Positions 25,252 through 34,814 of a stretch of DNA of 64,000 nt are shown here, piece after piece. Made by a program: the position numbers and the translations under genes. Position 1 is the first letter of the stretch. Every line of letters begins with the position of its first letter. The notes under the pieces are model-generated. The model did not search any database, was not told where the DNA came from, and worked only from the letters and a program-made list of their open reading frames with translations. The DNA comes from CAXTSE01 sp964246985 (GTDB lineage Bacteria > Actinomycetota > Actinomycetes > Actinomycetales > Microbacteriaceae): positions 62,001 to 126,000 of the forward strand of contig CAXTSE010000005.1 of the NCBI GenBank assembly GCA_964246985.1, in the 5' to 3' direction.

Positions 25252-26016
25252 GTGAGCGGTCATTCCAAGTGGGCGACGACCAAGCACAAGAAGGCGGTCA
25301 TCGACGGCCGCCGGGCCAAGTCGTTCGCCAAGCTGATCAAGAACATCGAGGTCGCGGCCAAGATGGGGGGCGCCGACCTCACCGGCAACCCGACGCTGGT
25401 CGATGCCGTGCAGAAGGCCAAGAAGACCTCGGTGCCCAACGACAACATCGATCGCGCCATCAAGCGCGGCGCCGGACTCAGCGGCGAGTCCGTCGACTAC
25501 CAGACGATCATGTACGAGGGCTACGGTCCCAACGGCGTCGCCCTGCTGATCGAGTGCCTCACCGACAACAAGAACCGCGCGGCGGCCGAGGTGCGCACGC
25601 TGATGTCGCGCAACGGCGGCACCCTGGCCGATCCCGGCAGCGTCGCCTACAACTTCGCTCGCAAGGGCGTCATCTCGATCACGAAGGTCGACGCCGTCAC
25701 CGAGGACGACATCCTCCTGGCCGTCATGGATGCCGGTGCCGAGGACGTCGCCGATCAGGGCGGCGGGTTCGAGGTCATCACGGATCCGTCTCAGCTGGTC
25801 TCCGCGCGTACGGCCCTCGTCGACGCCGGCATCGACTACGACTCGGCTGAGGCCGAGTTCGTGCCCAACCTCCGGGTCGAGGTCGACGCCGACACGGCCC
25901 GGAAGGTGATGCGCCTCATCGACGCCCTCGAGGAGAGCGACGACGTGCAGAACATCTTCTCGAACCTCGACATCCCGGCCGACGTGCAGGCCGAGCTCGA
26001 CGCCGACGACGAGTGA
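25252..26016 (+). CDS. yebC: YebC/PmpR family regulator (TACO1-like)
   Basis: The 254-residue protein begins with the near-invariant MSGHSKWATTKHKK (GTG-initiated) and contains VPNDNIDRAIKRG and YEGYGPNGVALLIEC. YebC proteins were described as DNA-binding regulators; more recent work on the family supports a role in translating proline-rich stretches. It lies upstream of ruvCAB, a common bacterial order, but a 111-bp gap with a REP-like element separates it from ruvC. Confidence 0.95.
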   Translation: MSGHSKWATTKHKKAVIDGRRAKSFAKLIKNIEVAAKMGGADLTGNPTLVDAVQKAKKTSVPNDNIDRAIKRGAGLSGESVDYQTIMYEGYGPNGVALLIECLTDNKNRAAAEVRTLMSRNGGTLADPGSVAYNFARKGVISITKVDAVTEDDILLAVMDAGAEDVADQGGGFEVITDPSQLVSARTALVDAGIDYDSAEAEFVPNLRVEVDADTARKVMRLIDALEESDDVQNIFSNLDIPADVQAELDADDE

Positions 26017-26038
26017 CACGGGTCGCTCGTGCAACCCG

Positions 26039-26078
26039 GCTGCTGAGGAGCGCCCGCGGAGCGGACGCGTCTCGAAGC
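26039..26078 (+). repeat. REP-like dispersed repeat, single copy
   Basis: The sequence GCTGAGGAGCGC..GGACGCGTCTCGAAGC lies in the yebC-ruvC gap. It is the same element, in the same orientation, as the copy at 48475 and reverse to the tandem copies at 48876-49020. Confidence 0.65.
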
Positions 26079-26127
26079 ACGGCGAGTCACTCGAACACAT
26101 GTGCGAGTGACCGGCTAGCGTGACCTC

Positions 26128-26679
26128 ATGCGCGTGCTCGGAATCGACCCAGGCCTGACCCGCTGCGGCGTCGGCATCGTCGATGTCGCCCCCGACCGTC
26201 GTGCCACCCTCGTCTACGTCGGCGTCGTCCAGACGCCCCCGGACGCGCCCCTGGCCGAGCGACTGCTCGCCGTGTCGACCGGCATCCGGGCGGTCCTCGT
26301 CGAGCACCGCCCGACGGCCATGGCGATCGAGCGCGTCTTCGCCCAGCACAACCTCACCACTGTCATGGGAACCGCACAGGCCAGCGGTGTGGCGCTCGCG
26401 CTCGGGGCCGAGCACGGGCTCGCGGTGGGGCTGCACACGCCGTCGGAGGTCAAGGCCGCGATCACCGGATACGGCGGAGCCGACAAGGCGCAGGTCGGCG
26501 CGATGGTCGCCCGCGTGCTGCGGCTCGACGCGGTGCCCAAGCCCGCAGACGCCGCCGATGCTCTGGCCCTGGCCATCTGCCACGCGTGGAAGGGCGGAGC
26601 TGTCTCGACGGGCCCGACCGCCAGCGCGCTCACGCCGGCGCAGGCCGCATGGCAGGCCGCCGAGCGGGCGAGCCGATGA
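26128..26679 (+). CDS. ruvC: crossover junction endodeoxyribonuclease RuvC
   Basis: The 183-residue Holliday junction resolvase has its acidic catalytic residues visible: Asp7 in GIDPGLTRCG, Glu in MAIERVF (about 68), and the Asp pair in DAADALALAI (about 140). It cleaves four-way junctions bound by RuvAB. It starts at an ATG and is coupled to ruvA by an ATGA overlap. Confidence 0.96.
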   Translation: MRVLGIDPGLTRCGVGIVDVAPDRRATLVYVGVVQTPPDAPLAERLLAVSTGIRAVLVEHRPTAMAIERVFAQHNLTTVMGTAQASGVALALGAEHGLAVGLHTPSEVKAAITGYGGADKAQVGAMVARVLRLDAVPKPADAADALALAICHAWKGGAVSTGPTASALTPAQAAWQAAERASR

Positions 26680-27290
26680 TCGCCTCGGTGCGGGGCACGG
26701 TGCTCAGTGCGGTGGGCACCGTCGCCGTCATCGAGGTCGGCGGGGTCGGCATGGCGGTGCAGGTGACGCCGCAGCAGGGTCTGACGCTCCGCATCGGCCA
26801 GGAGGCCATGCTGTTCACAGCTCTCATCGTCCGCGAGGACGATCTCAGCCTGTTCGGGTTCGGCACCCACGACGAGCTCGCGGTCTTCGACCTGCTGCGC
26901 GGGGTCTCCGGTGTCGGGCCGAAGTCCGCGCTGGGCGTGCTCGCAACACTGAGTCCCGACCAGATCGCACAGGCCGTCGTCGACGACGACGACGCACCGT
27001 TCCGGAAGGTGTCGGGCATCGGGCCGAAGACGGCCAAGCTCATCGTGGTGTCGCTCGCCGGCAAGCTGGCGGCTCCGGCAGCCGTGTCCACCGCGCCGAG
27101 GTCGGCTGCCGGGTCGACGACGGTCGAGGCCAGCGTCATCGCAGCGCTCGTGGGCCTGGGGTGGAACGAGCGCGCCGCCGCGCAGGGTGTCGACGACGCG
27201 ATCTCCACCGCATCCGACGCCGATCGCCGCTCGGTGCAGGCCCTGCTGCGGCTCGCTCTCGCCGCCCTCGGGCCCGGAGTGCGCGCGTGA
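26676..27290 (+). CDS. ruvA: Holliday junction DNA helicase subunit RuvA
   Basis: The 204-residue protein binds four-way junctions as a tetramer and loads RuvB. It has an N-terminal OB fold (MIASVRGTVL), helix-hairpin-helix repeats (VSGVGPKSALGVL and VSGIGPKTAKLIV) and a C-terminal RuvB-contacting domain after an acidic pin region. The ATG at 26676 overlaps the ruvC stop (ATGA), and the gene ends in GTGA shared with ruvB. Confidence 0.96.
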   Translation: MIASVRGTVLSAVGTVAVIEVGGVGMAVQVTPQQGLTLRIGQEAMLFTALIVREDDLSLFGFGTHDELAVFDLLRGVSGVGPKSALGVLATLSPDQIAQAVVDDDDAPFRKVSGIGPKTAKLIVVSLAGKLAAPAAVSTAPRSAAGSTTVEASVIAALVGLGWNERAAAQGVDDAISTASDADRRSVQALLRLALAALGPGVRA

Positions 27291-28348
27291 GCGACGACAT
27301 CGCGCCGGGCCCGAGCAGCGCGAGCGTCGTGCGCCCCACCCCCGAGTCGGATGCCGAGCTCGCCTTCGAGGGCGCGCTGCGGCCCCGGAGCCTGGCCGAG
27401 TTCGTCGGCCAGGCGAAGGTGCGCGGGCAGCTCCAGCTGCTGCTCGACGCCGCGGCGATGCAGAACCGCACGCCCGACCACATCCTGCTCGCCGGCCCGC
27501 CCGGGCTCGGCAAGACCACGCTGGCGATGATCGTGGCCCACGAGAGCGGCCGTCCGCTCCGGATGTCGAGCGGGCCTGCCATCCAGCACGCGGGAGACCT
27601 GGCCGCCCTGCTGTCGAGCCTCGTCCCCGGCGAGGTGCTGTTCATCGACGAGATCCACCGCATGGCGCGGTCGGCCGAGGAGATGCTCTACCTCGCGATG
27701 GAGGACTTCCGCATCGACATCATGGTCGGCAAGGGCGCGGGCGCCACGAGCATCCCGCTCGATCTTGCGCCCTTCACGCTGGTCGGCGCGACCACGCGGT
27801 CGGGTCTCCTGCCGAATCCGCTGCGCGACAGGTTCGGGTTCACCGCCAACCTCGAATTCTACGCCGACGACGAGCTCGACCGGGTGCTCGAGCGTGCCGC
27901 GCCGCTGCTCGACCTCGACATCCCGCCGGTCGCGCGCCTCGAGATCGCGATGCGCAGCCGCGGCACTCCGCGGATCGCGAACCGCCTCCTGCGCCGCGTG
28001 CGGGACTACGCCGTCGTCAGCGGGGGAGGAGCCGGACTCGACGCCGTCAACGCCGCGCTCGAGCTGTACGACGTCGATCCGCTCGGGCTCGACCGGCTCG
28101 ACCGCGCGGTGCTGGAGATGATCGTCGTGCGCTTCGAGGGCGGACCGGTCGGCCTCAGCACCCTGGCCGTCTCGGTCGGCGAGGAGTCGGAGACGATCGA
28201 ATCGGTCGTCGAGCCGTTCCTCGTGCGCGTCGGCATGATCACGCGGACCCCGCGCGGACGCGTCGCCACGAAGCGGGCCTGGGAGCACCTCGGCGTGCGG
28301 CGGCCGGCCGTCGGTCCACAGGGAACGCTCTTCGACGATGACGTATGA
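27287..28348 (+). CDS. ruvB: Holliday junction branch migration ATPase RuvB
   Basis: This 353-residue AAA+ motor has Walker A GPPGLGKTTLA (about 72), Walker B VLFIDEIHRM (about 118), sensor 1 GATTRSGLL and a C-terminal winged-helix domain. Hexamers pump DNA through RuvA-bound junctions. The start is the GTG at 27287, overlapping ruvA by 4 bp. The ~18 N-terminal residues are an unstructured lead. Confidence 0.97.
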   Translation: MSDDIAPGPSSASVVRPTPESDAELAFEGALRPRSLAEFVGQAKVRGQLQLLLDAAAMQNRTPDHILLAGPPGLGKTTLAMIVAHESGRPLRMSSGPAIQHAGDLAALLSSLVPGEVLFIDEIHRMARSAEEMLYLAMEDFRIDIMVGKGAGATSIPLDLAPFTLVGATTRSGLLPNPLRDRFGFTANLEFYADDELDRVLERAAPLLDLDIPPVARLEIAMRSRGTPRIANRLLRRVRDYAVVSGGGAGLDAVNAALELYDVDPLGLDRLDRAVLEMIVVRFEGGPVGLSTLAVSVGEESETIESVVEPFLVRVGMITRTPRGRVATKRAWEHLGVRRPAVGPQGTLFDDDV

Positions 28349-28414
28349 TCGGCACCACGCCGCACAGCCCCTTCTCGGCTGACGCGTTTCGCAGACTTGG
28401 AAGGCTCTTCCCCC

Positions 28415-28834
28415 ATGGATCCGTTGACAATCGGTCTCTTCGCGCTCGTCGCGGTGATGATCTTCTTCATGTTCCGCAACTCCCGCAAGCGCAAGGCCGA
28501 GGCCGAGGAGATGCAGGCCAAGATGGTGCCCGGCGCCGAGGTCATGACCCAGCACGGCATCTACGGCACCCTCATCTCGATCGATGACGACAAGAACGAG
28601 GCGATCATCGAGACCACGCCCGGAACAATGCTCCGGGTGCACCGCCAGACCGTGTCCCGCATCGTGGAGCCCGAAGTCGCGGTCGACGAGGACGTCGACT
28701 CGACCGATGGCACCGTCGTCGAGGGCGCAGAGCTGAACGAGGACCACGCGATCGTCGCGGGCGACCCCGAATTCGGTGAGCGCTCGGCCGACGAGAAGCC
28801 CAAGCGCGCCACGCGCAAGAAGGCAGCCGAGTAA
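28415..28834 (+). CDS. yajC: preprotein translocase subunit YajC
   Basis: This 139-residue single-span membrane protein has one helix at about 4-22, then a conserved cytoplasmic domain (VPGAEVMTQHGIYGTLISI). It has an extended acidic and then basic tail (KPKRATRKKAAE). It associates with SecDF in the Sec translocase. The ATG at 28415 is used; GGAAGG lies 15 bp upstream. It sits directly before secD, as in most actinobacteria. Confidence 0.93.
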   Translation: MDPLTIGLFALVAVMIFFMFRNSRKRKAEAEEMQAKMVPGAEVMTQHGIYGTLISIDDDKNEAIIETTPGTMLRVHRQTVSRIVEPEVAVDEDVDSTDGTVVEGAELNEDHAIVAGDPEFGERSADEKPKRATRKKAAE

Positions 28835-28944
28835 CGCCGCTCGTCCAGAGCACTATTCTTGGATGCTGGCCCGGCTAGCCGGGTCAGCATCGCTCTGTGC
28901 GCGGGGATCCGGCGCACTCGTCTGATAGAAAGCAGAGCCGCCAC

Positions 28945-30816
28945 GTGGCAACGAAGTCCTCGACGCCCGCCCGCAAGGCCCGGAGGTCGCTGAGCTGGCT
29001 GCTCGCGATCGTGGTGGTCCTGATCGGGATCCAGGCGGCCGGCATGATCTTCGGCGGCTGGGGCATCACCCCGAAGCTGGCCCTCGACCTCGAGGGCGGC
29101 ACGCAGATCATCCTGACCCCCGTCGTCGCGGAGGGCCAGGACGTCACGCAGGAGCAGCTCGACCAGGCCGTCTCGATCATCCGCCAGCGCGTGGATGCCG
29201 CGGGCGTCTCCGAGAGCGAGATCAGCACCCAGGGCGGCGACAAGATCGTCGTCGCCATCCCCGGGGTCCCAGACCAGGCGACCCTCGACCGCATCCAGGC
29301 GTCGGCCAAGCTCGAGTTCCGCGCCGTGCTGGTGGCGTCGGCTCCGACAGCCGACTCCGTCGGCGGCGAGGACGGCGCGACCGCGACCCCGACGCCGACC
29401 CCGTCGGCTCCGGCGGCCGAGCCCACCCCCAGCGTCACGCCGACGAACGGCAGCGACCTGGCCTATGTGACGCCCGAGCTCCAGTCGCAGTTCGACACCT
29501 TCGACTGCGCGACCCTCGACACCGCCGAGACCAACGTCGCCCCCGTCGACCAGCCCCTCATCACCTGTCAAGATGACGGCACGGCCAAGTACATCCTCGG
29601 CCCCGTCGAGGTCGCAGGCGAGACCATCAGCGACGCCAACGCGTCGCTCGTGACCTCCAGCCAGGGCGTGTCGACCGGCCAGTGGGCCGTCAACATCGTC
29701 TTCAACGGCGAGGGCACCGCCCAGTTCGGCGACGTCACGAAGCGCCTCGTGCTGCTGTCCGGGGCCCAGAACCAGTTCGCGATCGTCCTCGACGGCAAGG
29801 TCATCTCGGCGCCGGCCACCAACGTCGCGATCACCGACGGCAAGCCGCAGATCACCGGCAGCTTCACCCAGGACACGGCTCAGGTGCTGGCGGACCAGCT
29901 CAAGTACGGCGCGCTGCCCATCGGCTTCCAGGTGGAGAGCCGCGACACCATCTCGGCCACCCTCGGTCAGAGCCAGCTCACGAGCGGTCTGGTCGCGGGC
30001 GGCATCGGCCTGATCCTCGTCGTCCTGTACTCGTTCCTGCAGTACCGCCTCCTGGCGTCCGTGACGATCGCGTCGCTGATCGTCGCCGCCGTCATCACCT
30101 ACCTGGTCATCTCGATCCTGAGCTGGCGCGAGGGCTACCGGCTGTCGCTCGCCGGCGTCGCGGGACTGATCGTGGCGATCGGATTCACGGTCGACTCGTT
30201 CATCGTCTACTTCGAGCGAATACGAGACGAGCTGCGTGACGGTCGAGGCCTCGTCGGCGCGGTCGAGGCCGGATGGAAGCGCGCCCTGCGCACCATCTAC
30301 GCGGCCAAGGGCGTCAACATGCTGTCGGCCATCGTGCTCTTCATCGTCGCGGTCGGCAGCGTCAAGGGCTTCGCGCTGACCCTCGGCATCACCGTCATCA
30401 TCGACGTGCTCGTCGTCGTGCTGTTCACACATCCGATGATGCAGCTCATCGCGACCACCCGGTTCTTCTCGAGCGGGCATCCGGCGAGCGGGCTCGACCC
30501 GACGGCCCTCGGCGCCGTCTACCGGGGCCGCGCCGAGTTCCGCGTCTCGACCGAGGCGCGCAAGTCGGGCGCGAGCCGCGAAGCGGGCAAAAGGCAGACG
30601 ATCGCCGAGCGCAAGGCGGCTGAGGCTCTCGAGGCGAGCGCCGCGGCAGCGAAGGCCGCGAAGGCCGCCGAGAAGTCCGCAGCAGCCACGGCGCCGACCA
30701 CGACGACGCCGACGACCACTGCGACCGCCACACCGGCCGCGTCCACCCCGGCATCGAAGCCCCGCTCGACCGGCACCTCCAAGAACTCGGGCACGTCGAA
30801 GAAGGGCAAGCGCTGA
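28945..30816 (+). CDS. secD: protein translocase subunit SecD
   Basis: This 623-residue SecD has an N-terminal helix (about 13-32), a large extracytoplasmic P1 domain with LALDLEGGTQI, and five more helices in the RND-like half (GFTVDSFIVYFERIRDEL). It uses the proton gradient with SecF to complete export. Two lineage-specific low-complexity parts stand out: a Thr/Pro-rich insert (about 148-168) in the P1 domain and a ~75-residue Ala/Lys then Thr/Ser tail ending KKGKR. The start is a GTG. It joins secF by a one-base TGATG overlap. Confidence 0.95.
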   Translation: MATKSSTPARKARRSLSWLLAIVVVLIGIQAAGMIFGGWGITPKLALDLEGGTQIILTPVVAEGQDVTQEQLDQAVSIIRQRVDAAGVSESEISTQGGDKIVVAIPGVPDQATLDRIQASAKLEFRAVLVASAPTADSVGGEDGATATPTPTPSAPAAEPTPSVTPTNGSDLAYVTPELQSQFDTFDCATLDTAETNVAPVDQPLITCQDDGTAKYILGPVEVAGETISDANASLVTSSQGVSTGQWAVNIVFNGEGTAQFGDVTKRLVLLSGAQNQFAIVLDGKVISAPATNVAITDGKPQITGSFTQDTAQVLADQLKYGALPIGFQVESRDTISATLGQSQLTSGLVAGGIGLILVVLYSFLQYRLLASVTIASLIVAAVITYLVISILSWREGYRLSLAGVAGLIVAIGFTVDSFIVYFERIRDELRDGRGLVGAVEAGWKRALRTIYAAKGVNMLSAIVLFIVAVGSVKGFALTLGITVIIDVLVVVLFTHPMMQLIATTRFFSSGHPASGLDPTALGAVYRGRAEFRVSTEARKSGASREAGKRQTIAERKAAEALEASAAAAKAAKAAEKSAAATAPTTTTPTTTATATPAASTPASKPRSTGTSKNSGTSKKGKR

Positions 30817-31829
30817 TGGCCAGCCGCATCACCAAGTTCGGCAACGACCTCTACACGGGTGAGCGCTCCGTCGACTTCATCGGCCGACGCCGCCTCTGGC
30901 TCAGCATCGCGGTCGCCCTCGTGCTTCTCGCGATCGCCGTCCCGTTCATCCGGGGCGGCGGCAACTTCGCCAACGGCTTCAACTTCGGCATCGAGTTCCG
31001 CGGCGGATCGCAGTTCCAGGTGCTCGGCGCCGATTCGACCGACTCCGCGATCGCCGAGGACGCGGTCCACGGCGTCGTCCCGGAGGCCGTCGTGCGCGTC
31101 ACGACGGTCGGCGGCGACGGGGTGCGCGTGCAGACCGACCAGCTCACCGAGCCCGAGACCCAGGACGTGACGGCTGCGCTCCGAGACGCCTACGGCACCG
31201 AGACGGTGGACTCCTCGTTCATCGGAGCGACGTGGGGCGCCGACATCACCCAGCAGGCGCTCGTCGGCCTCGGGGTGTTCCTCGTGCTCGCCTTCATCCT
31301 GATGGCCCTCTACTTCCGCACCTGGAAGATGTCGGTGGCCGCGATGCTCGCGCTGCTGCACGACCTGGTCATCACCGTCGGCGTCTACGCTGCAACCGGA
31401 TTCGAGATCACCCCGGCCGCGGTGATCGGCTTCCTGACGATCCTGGGCTTCTCGCTCTACGACACCGTGGTGGTGTTCGACAAGATCCGTGAGAACACCT
31501 CCGAGCTCGGTGACGACTCGACTCGCACGTTCGGCGAGACGGTCAACCTCGCGGTGAATCAGACGCTCGTGCGCTCGATCAACACCGGCGTCGTCGCAGC
31601 CCTGCCGGTGGCGGCGATCCTCTTCCTCGGATCCCTCGTGCTCGGCGCGGATACTCTGCGGGACATCTCGCTCGCGCTGCTCGTCGGGACGCTCATCGGC
31701 ACCTACTCGACGCCCTTCGTCGCCTCGCCGCTCTACGCGCTGTTCCGTCAGAACGAGACGCAGATCGCGCAGCGGGACAAGCGCGCGCTCGCCCTGCGTG
31801 CCAAGAGCACCGCGCCGGCGACGGTCTGA
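30816..31829 (+). CDS. secF: protein translocase subunit SecF
   Basis: The 337-residue partner of SecD has six helices. The first extracytoplasmic domain carries FGIEFRGGSQFQVLG, and the fourth and fifth helices carry GFSLYDTVVVFDKIRENT and TGVVAALPVAAI. It starts within the secD stop codon region. The gene is followed by rel after 82 bp; apt, which lies between secF and rel in many actinobacteria, is absent. Confidence 0.96.
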   Translation: MASRITKFGNDLYTGERSVDFIGRRRLWLSIAVALVLLAIAVPFIRGGGNFANGFNFGIEFRGGSQFQVLGADSTDSAIAEDAVHGVVPEAVVRVTTVGGDGVRVQTDQLTEPETQDVTAALRDAYGTETVDSSFIGATWGADITQQALVGLGVFLVLAFILMALYFRTWKMSVAAMLALLHDLVITVGVYAATGFEITPAAVIGFLTILGFSLYDTVVVFDKIRENTSELGDDSTRTFGETVNLAVNQTLVRSINTGVVAALPVAAILFLGSLVLGADTLRDISLALLVGTLIGTYSTPFVASPLYALFRQNETQIAQRDKRALALRAKSTAPATV

Positions 31830-31911
31830 CTCCGCTCAGAGCGGACCTGTCAGCGGGCCTCGGTCGTCGCTCGTAGAATTCGATCACCGAGAGTGAACGG
31901 GAGGTGACGGC

Positions 31912-34167
31912 ATGACCGAGACGCAGGCTCCCAGCACAGCGACCCTGCGCACGCTGCTGCCTCGCCTCTTCTCGCGCGCGCAGCCGGCCGGTGCCGTCGA
32001 CAGGCTGCTCAAGACGGTGCGCGCCACGCATCCCAAGGCCGACCTCGCTCTCATCGAGCGCGCGTACTCGGCCGCCGAGAAGGCCCACCGGGGCCAAGCT
32101 CGCAAGAGCGGCGAGCCCTACATCACGCATCCGGTCGCGGTCGCCCAGATCCTCGCGGACCTCGGGATCGGACCCAAGACGCTGGCTGCCGCCCTGCTCC
32201 ACGACACCGTCGAGGACACGGCGTACGAGCTCGACCAGCTGCGCGCCGACTTCGGCGACGAGATCGCGATGCTCGTCGACGGCGTCACGAAGCTCGACAA
32301 GCTCAAGTACGGCGACAGCGCTCAGGCCGAGACCGTGCGCAAGATGGTCGTCGCGATGTCGAAGGACATCCGGGTGCTCGTCATCAAGCTGGCCGATCGT
32401 CTCCACAATGCGCGCACCTGGGGCTTCGTCCCCGCCGAGTCCGCGCAGCGGAAGGCCCGCGAGACCCTCGAGATCTACGCTCCTCTCGCGCACCGGCTCG
32501 GCATCCAGACCATCAAGTGGGAGCTCGAGGATCTGAGCTTCGCCGTGCTCTACCCGAAGCTCTACGTCGAGATCGAGAGCCTCGTCAAGAACCGCACGCC
32601 CCAGCGTGAGGAGTTCGTGCAGTCGGTCATCGACGCGGTCAGCGACGATCTGAAGTCGAGCAAGATCAAGGGCCAGGTCGTCGGTCGGCCGAAGCAGTAC
32701 TACTCGATCTACCAGAAGATGGTGCTGCGCGGACGCGAGTTCAGCGAGATCTACGACCTCGTCGGGATCCGCGTGCTCGTCAACAACATCCGCGACTGCT
32801 ACGCCGTGCTCGGATCGATCCACGCCCGGTGGAACCCGATCCCCGGCCGCTTCAAGGACTACATCGCCACGCCGAAGTTCAACCTCTATCAGTCGCTGCA
32901 CACGACGGTGATCGGTCCGCACGGACGCGCGATCGAGATCCAGATCCGCACCCACGACATGCACAACCGCGCCGAGTACGGCGTCGCCGCGCACTGGAAG
33001 TACAAGGAGCGCGTCAACGGGGGCAAGGCCGAGGGCGCCGACGCTGGGGCCGACACCGAGATGGCCTGGTTGGCGCACATCAGCGACTGGCAGTCCGAGA
33101 CCGTCGACCCGGCCGAGTTCCTCGACAACCTCCGCTTCGAGATCGGGGCGAAGGAGGTCTACGTCTTCACTCCGCAGGGCAAGGTCATCGGCCTGCCCGC
33201 CGGGGCGACACCCGTCGACTTCGCCTACGCCGTGCACACCGAGATCGGCAACCGCACGATGGGCGCGAAGGTCAACGGCCGTCTGGTGCCTCTCGACAGC
33301 GTGCTCAACTCGGGCGACTCGGTCGAGGTCTTCACGTCGAAGAACCCGGACGCCGGGCCGAGCCAGGACTGGCTCAACTTCGTCAGGAGCCCGCGGGCGC
33401 GCAACAAGATCCGCGGCTGGTTCACGAAGGAGCGCCGCGAGGAGGCGGTCGACCAGGGCAAGGACGCGATCGCCCGCGCCATGCGCAAGCAGAACCTGCC
33501 GCTGCAGAAGCTCATGAGCCAGGATGTCGTCAGCGAGATCGCGGCGTCGATGCGCTACGACGGCGTGGAGGCCCTCTACGCCGCGGTCGGCGAGGGCCAC
33601 GTCTCGACCCAGTCGGTGCTCGAGAAGATGGTCGCGGCCGTGCAGGGCGAGGCAGAGGCCGACGAGGCCGAAATCCCCTTCGTCCAGAAGGGCCGCGCGC
33701 GGCAGCTGCGCAACAGCGACTCGGGCGTGCTCGTGCGCGGTGCCCCCGACATCCTCGTCAAGCTCGCCAAATGCTGCACCCCGGTGCCCGGCGACGAGAT
33801 CATCGGCTTCGTCACGCGCGGAACCGGCGTCTCGGTCCACCAGAACGACTGCGTCAACGTGAAGAGCCTGCTGACCGAGCCGGAGCGCCTGATCGACGTC
33901 GAGTGGGCGCCGACGTCGTCGAGTGTGTTCCTCGTGCAGATCCAGGTGGAGGCCCTCGACCGGTCGGGGCTGCTGTCGGATGTGACCCGCGTCCTGAGCG
34001 AGAACCACGTCAACATCCTCTCGGCGAGCGTCTCGACCTCGAGTGATCGCCTAGCGCTCAGCCGGTTCGTGTTCGAGATGGGCGACACCGTGCATCTCGA
34101 CCGGCTGCTGAACTCGGTCCGTCGCATCGAGGCCGTCTACGACGTGTACCGGGTCAGCGCGGGCTGA
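31912..34167 (+). CDS. rel: bifunctional (p)ppGpp synthetase/hydrolase Rel
   Basis: This 751-residue RelA/SpoT homologue controls the stringent response. The HD hydrolase domain is intact (ITHPVAVAQIL, then HDTVEDT at about 96). The synthetase domain has GRFKDYIATPK, whose RFKD matches the RxKD signature of bifunctional enzymes, and EIQIRT with the metal-binding Glu. A TGS domain (VYVFTPQGKVIGLPAG), a helical and zinc-finger-like region (AKCCTPVPGDEI) and a C-terminal ACT domain follow. It is expected to make and degrade (p)ppGpp on ribosome signals. Its stop abuts the converging gene with no gap. Confidence 0.96.
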   Translation: MTETQAPSTATLRTLLPRLFSRAQPAGAVDRLLKTVRATHPKADLALIERAYSAAEKAHRGQARKSGEPYITHPVAVAQILADLGIGPKTLAAALLHDTVEDTAYELDQLRADFGDEIAMLVDGVTKLDKLKYGDSAQAETVRKMVVAMSKDIRVLVIKLADRLHNARTWGFVPAESAQRKARETLEIYAPLAHRLGIQTIKWELEDLSFAVLYPKLYVEIESLVKNRTPQREEFVQSVIDAVSDDLKSSKIKGQVVGRPKQYYSIYQKMVLRGREFSEIYDLVGIRVLVNNIRDCYAVLGSIHARWNPIPGRFKDYIATPKFNLYQSLHTTVIGPHGRAIEIQIRTHDMHNRAEYGVAAHWKYKERVNGGKAEGADAGADTEMAWLAHISDWQSETVDPAEFLDNLRFEIGAKEVYVFTPQGKVIGLPAGATPVDFAYAVHTEIGNRTMGAKVNGRLVPLDSVLNSGDSVEVFTSKNPDAGPSQDWLNFVRSPRARNKIRGWFTKERREEAVDQGKDAIARAMRKQNLPLQKLMSQDVVSEIAASMRYDGVEALYAAVGEGHVSTQSVLEKMVAAVQGEAEADEAEIPFVQKGRARQLRNSDSGVLVRGAPDILVKLAKCCTPVPGDEIIGFVTRGTGVSVHQNDCVNVKSLLTEPERLIDVEWAPTSSSVFLVQIQVEALDRSGLLSDVTRVLSENHVNILSASVSTSSDRLALSRFVFEMGDTVHLDRLLNSVRRIEAVYDVYRVSAG

Positions 34168-34731
34168 TCAGTCCCTCGGCCAGCCGATGGCCGACAGGGC
34201 CGCGCGTGCCCTCCGCTTGCCGGGGAGGTTGCGCCGGCGGTCGAGCATCGCGCGCAGGTCGTCCGGTGCGACCCGGCCGATCCTCAGCAGCTCGCGGATC
34301 GTCGTCTGGTCGTCGAGGGTGAGGACGAGCCGGAACCGCGCGAGGTCGACCGCCGTCCGCAGCGGCGTCGTGACGCTCACCCCGTCGAGCGGCACGTGGT
34401 CCTCCGGATCGAGCACCAGGTCGCGCACCTGGGCCGGATCGCTGCGCGCGATGCGGGCGCGGTTGCCGATCGCCGAGCAGAACTCCCAGGCCGAGGGCTG
34501 CACCGGGGTCGCGCCCCAGATCCAGGCCGCGGTGCCCAGCTCGGCGACCAGTCGCCGCGAGCGCGAGCCGATGGCGGTCACCGCCCGCAGTGGCGCAGTC
34601 TCGAGCTCCGCCACCGAGCAGTAGCGGTCGCCGAGCGGGAACAGCTCGCCATCCAGCCGAGCGGCGGTCAGCTCGGCGAGGGGGAGATGCTCCCCGCCCA
34701 GATCGGCGGGCAGACGGCTGGGCGACGGCAT
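34168..34731 (-). CDS. AbiEi-antitoxin-like / hypothetical protein
   Basis: This 187-residue soluble protein resembles the short actinobacterial proteins annotated as type IV AbiEi-family antitoxin-like, with an N-terminal promoter-type segment (AELTAARLDGELFPLGD), a central AAWIWGATPVQP strand and a C-terminal Arg-rich helix. No cognate AbiEii nucleotidyltransferase toxin is nearby, so a toxin-antitoxin role is not supported here. The start is the ATG at 34731. It abuts rel tail to tail. The family assignment is tentative. Confidence 0.6.
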   Translation of the reverse strand: MPSPSRLPADLGGEHLPLAELTAARLDGELFPLGDRYCSVAELETAPLRAVTAIGSRSRRLVAELGTAAWIWGATPVQPSAWEFCSAIGNRARIARSDPAQVRDLVLDPEDHVPLDGVSVTTPLRTAVDLARFRLVLTLDDQTTIRELLRIGRVAPDDLRAMLDRRRNLPGKRRARAALSAIGWPRD

Positions 34732-34814
34732 GACCCCATGGTGACCCGTGCCACGAGCCCGCGAGCCCCGACGGCCGTCATCGGTGGAGACAGTGAGCCT
34801 GTGGAGACCGCGCG

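Noticed and set aside
31870..31885. Possible -10 element TAGAAT before rel, with a similar TAGAAT before rpoZ at 62951
   Set aside because: No -35 element at suitable spacing was found in either place, so I do not call promoters.
34168..34731. Type IV toxin-antitoxin (AbiE) system
   Set aside because: No AbiEii-type nucleotidyltransferase toxin is adjacent; the neighbours are rel and a DUF349 gene, so only a weak single-protein similarity remains.
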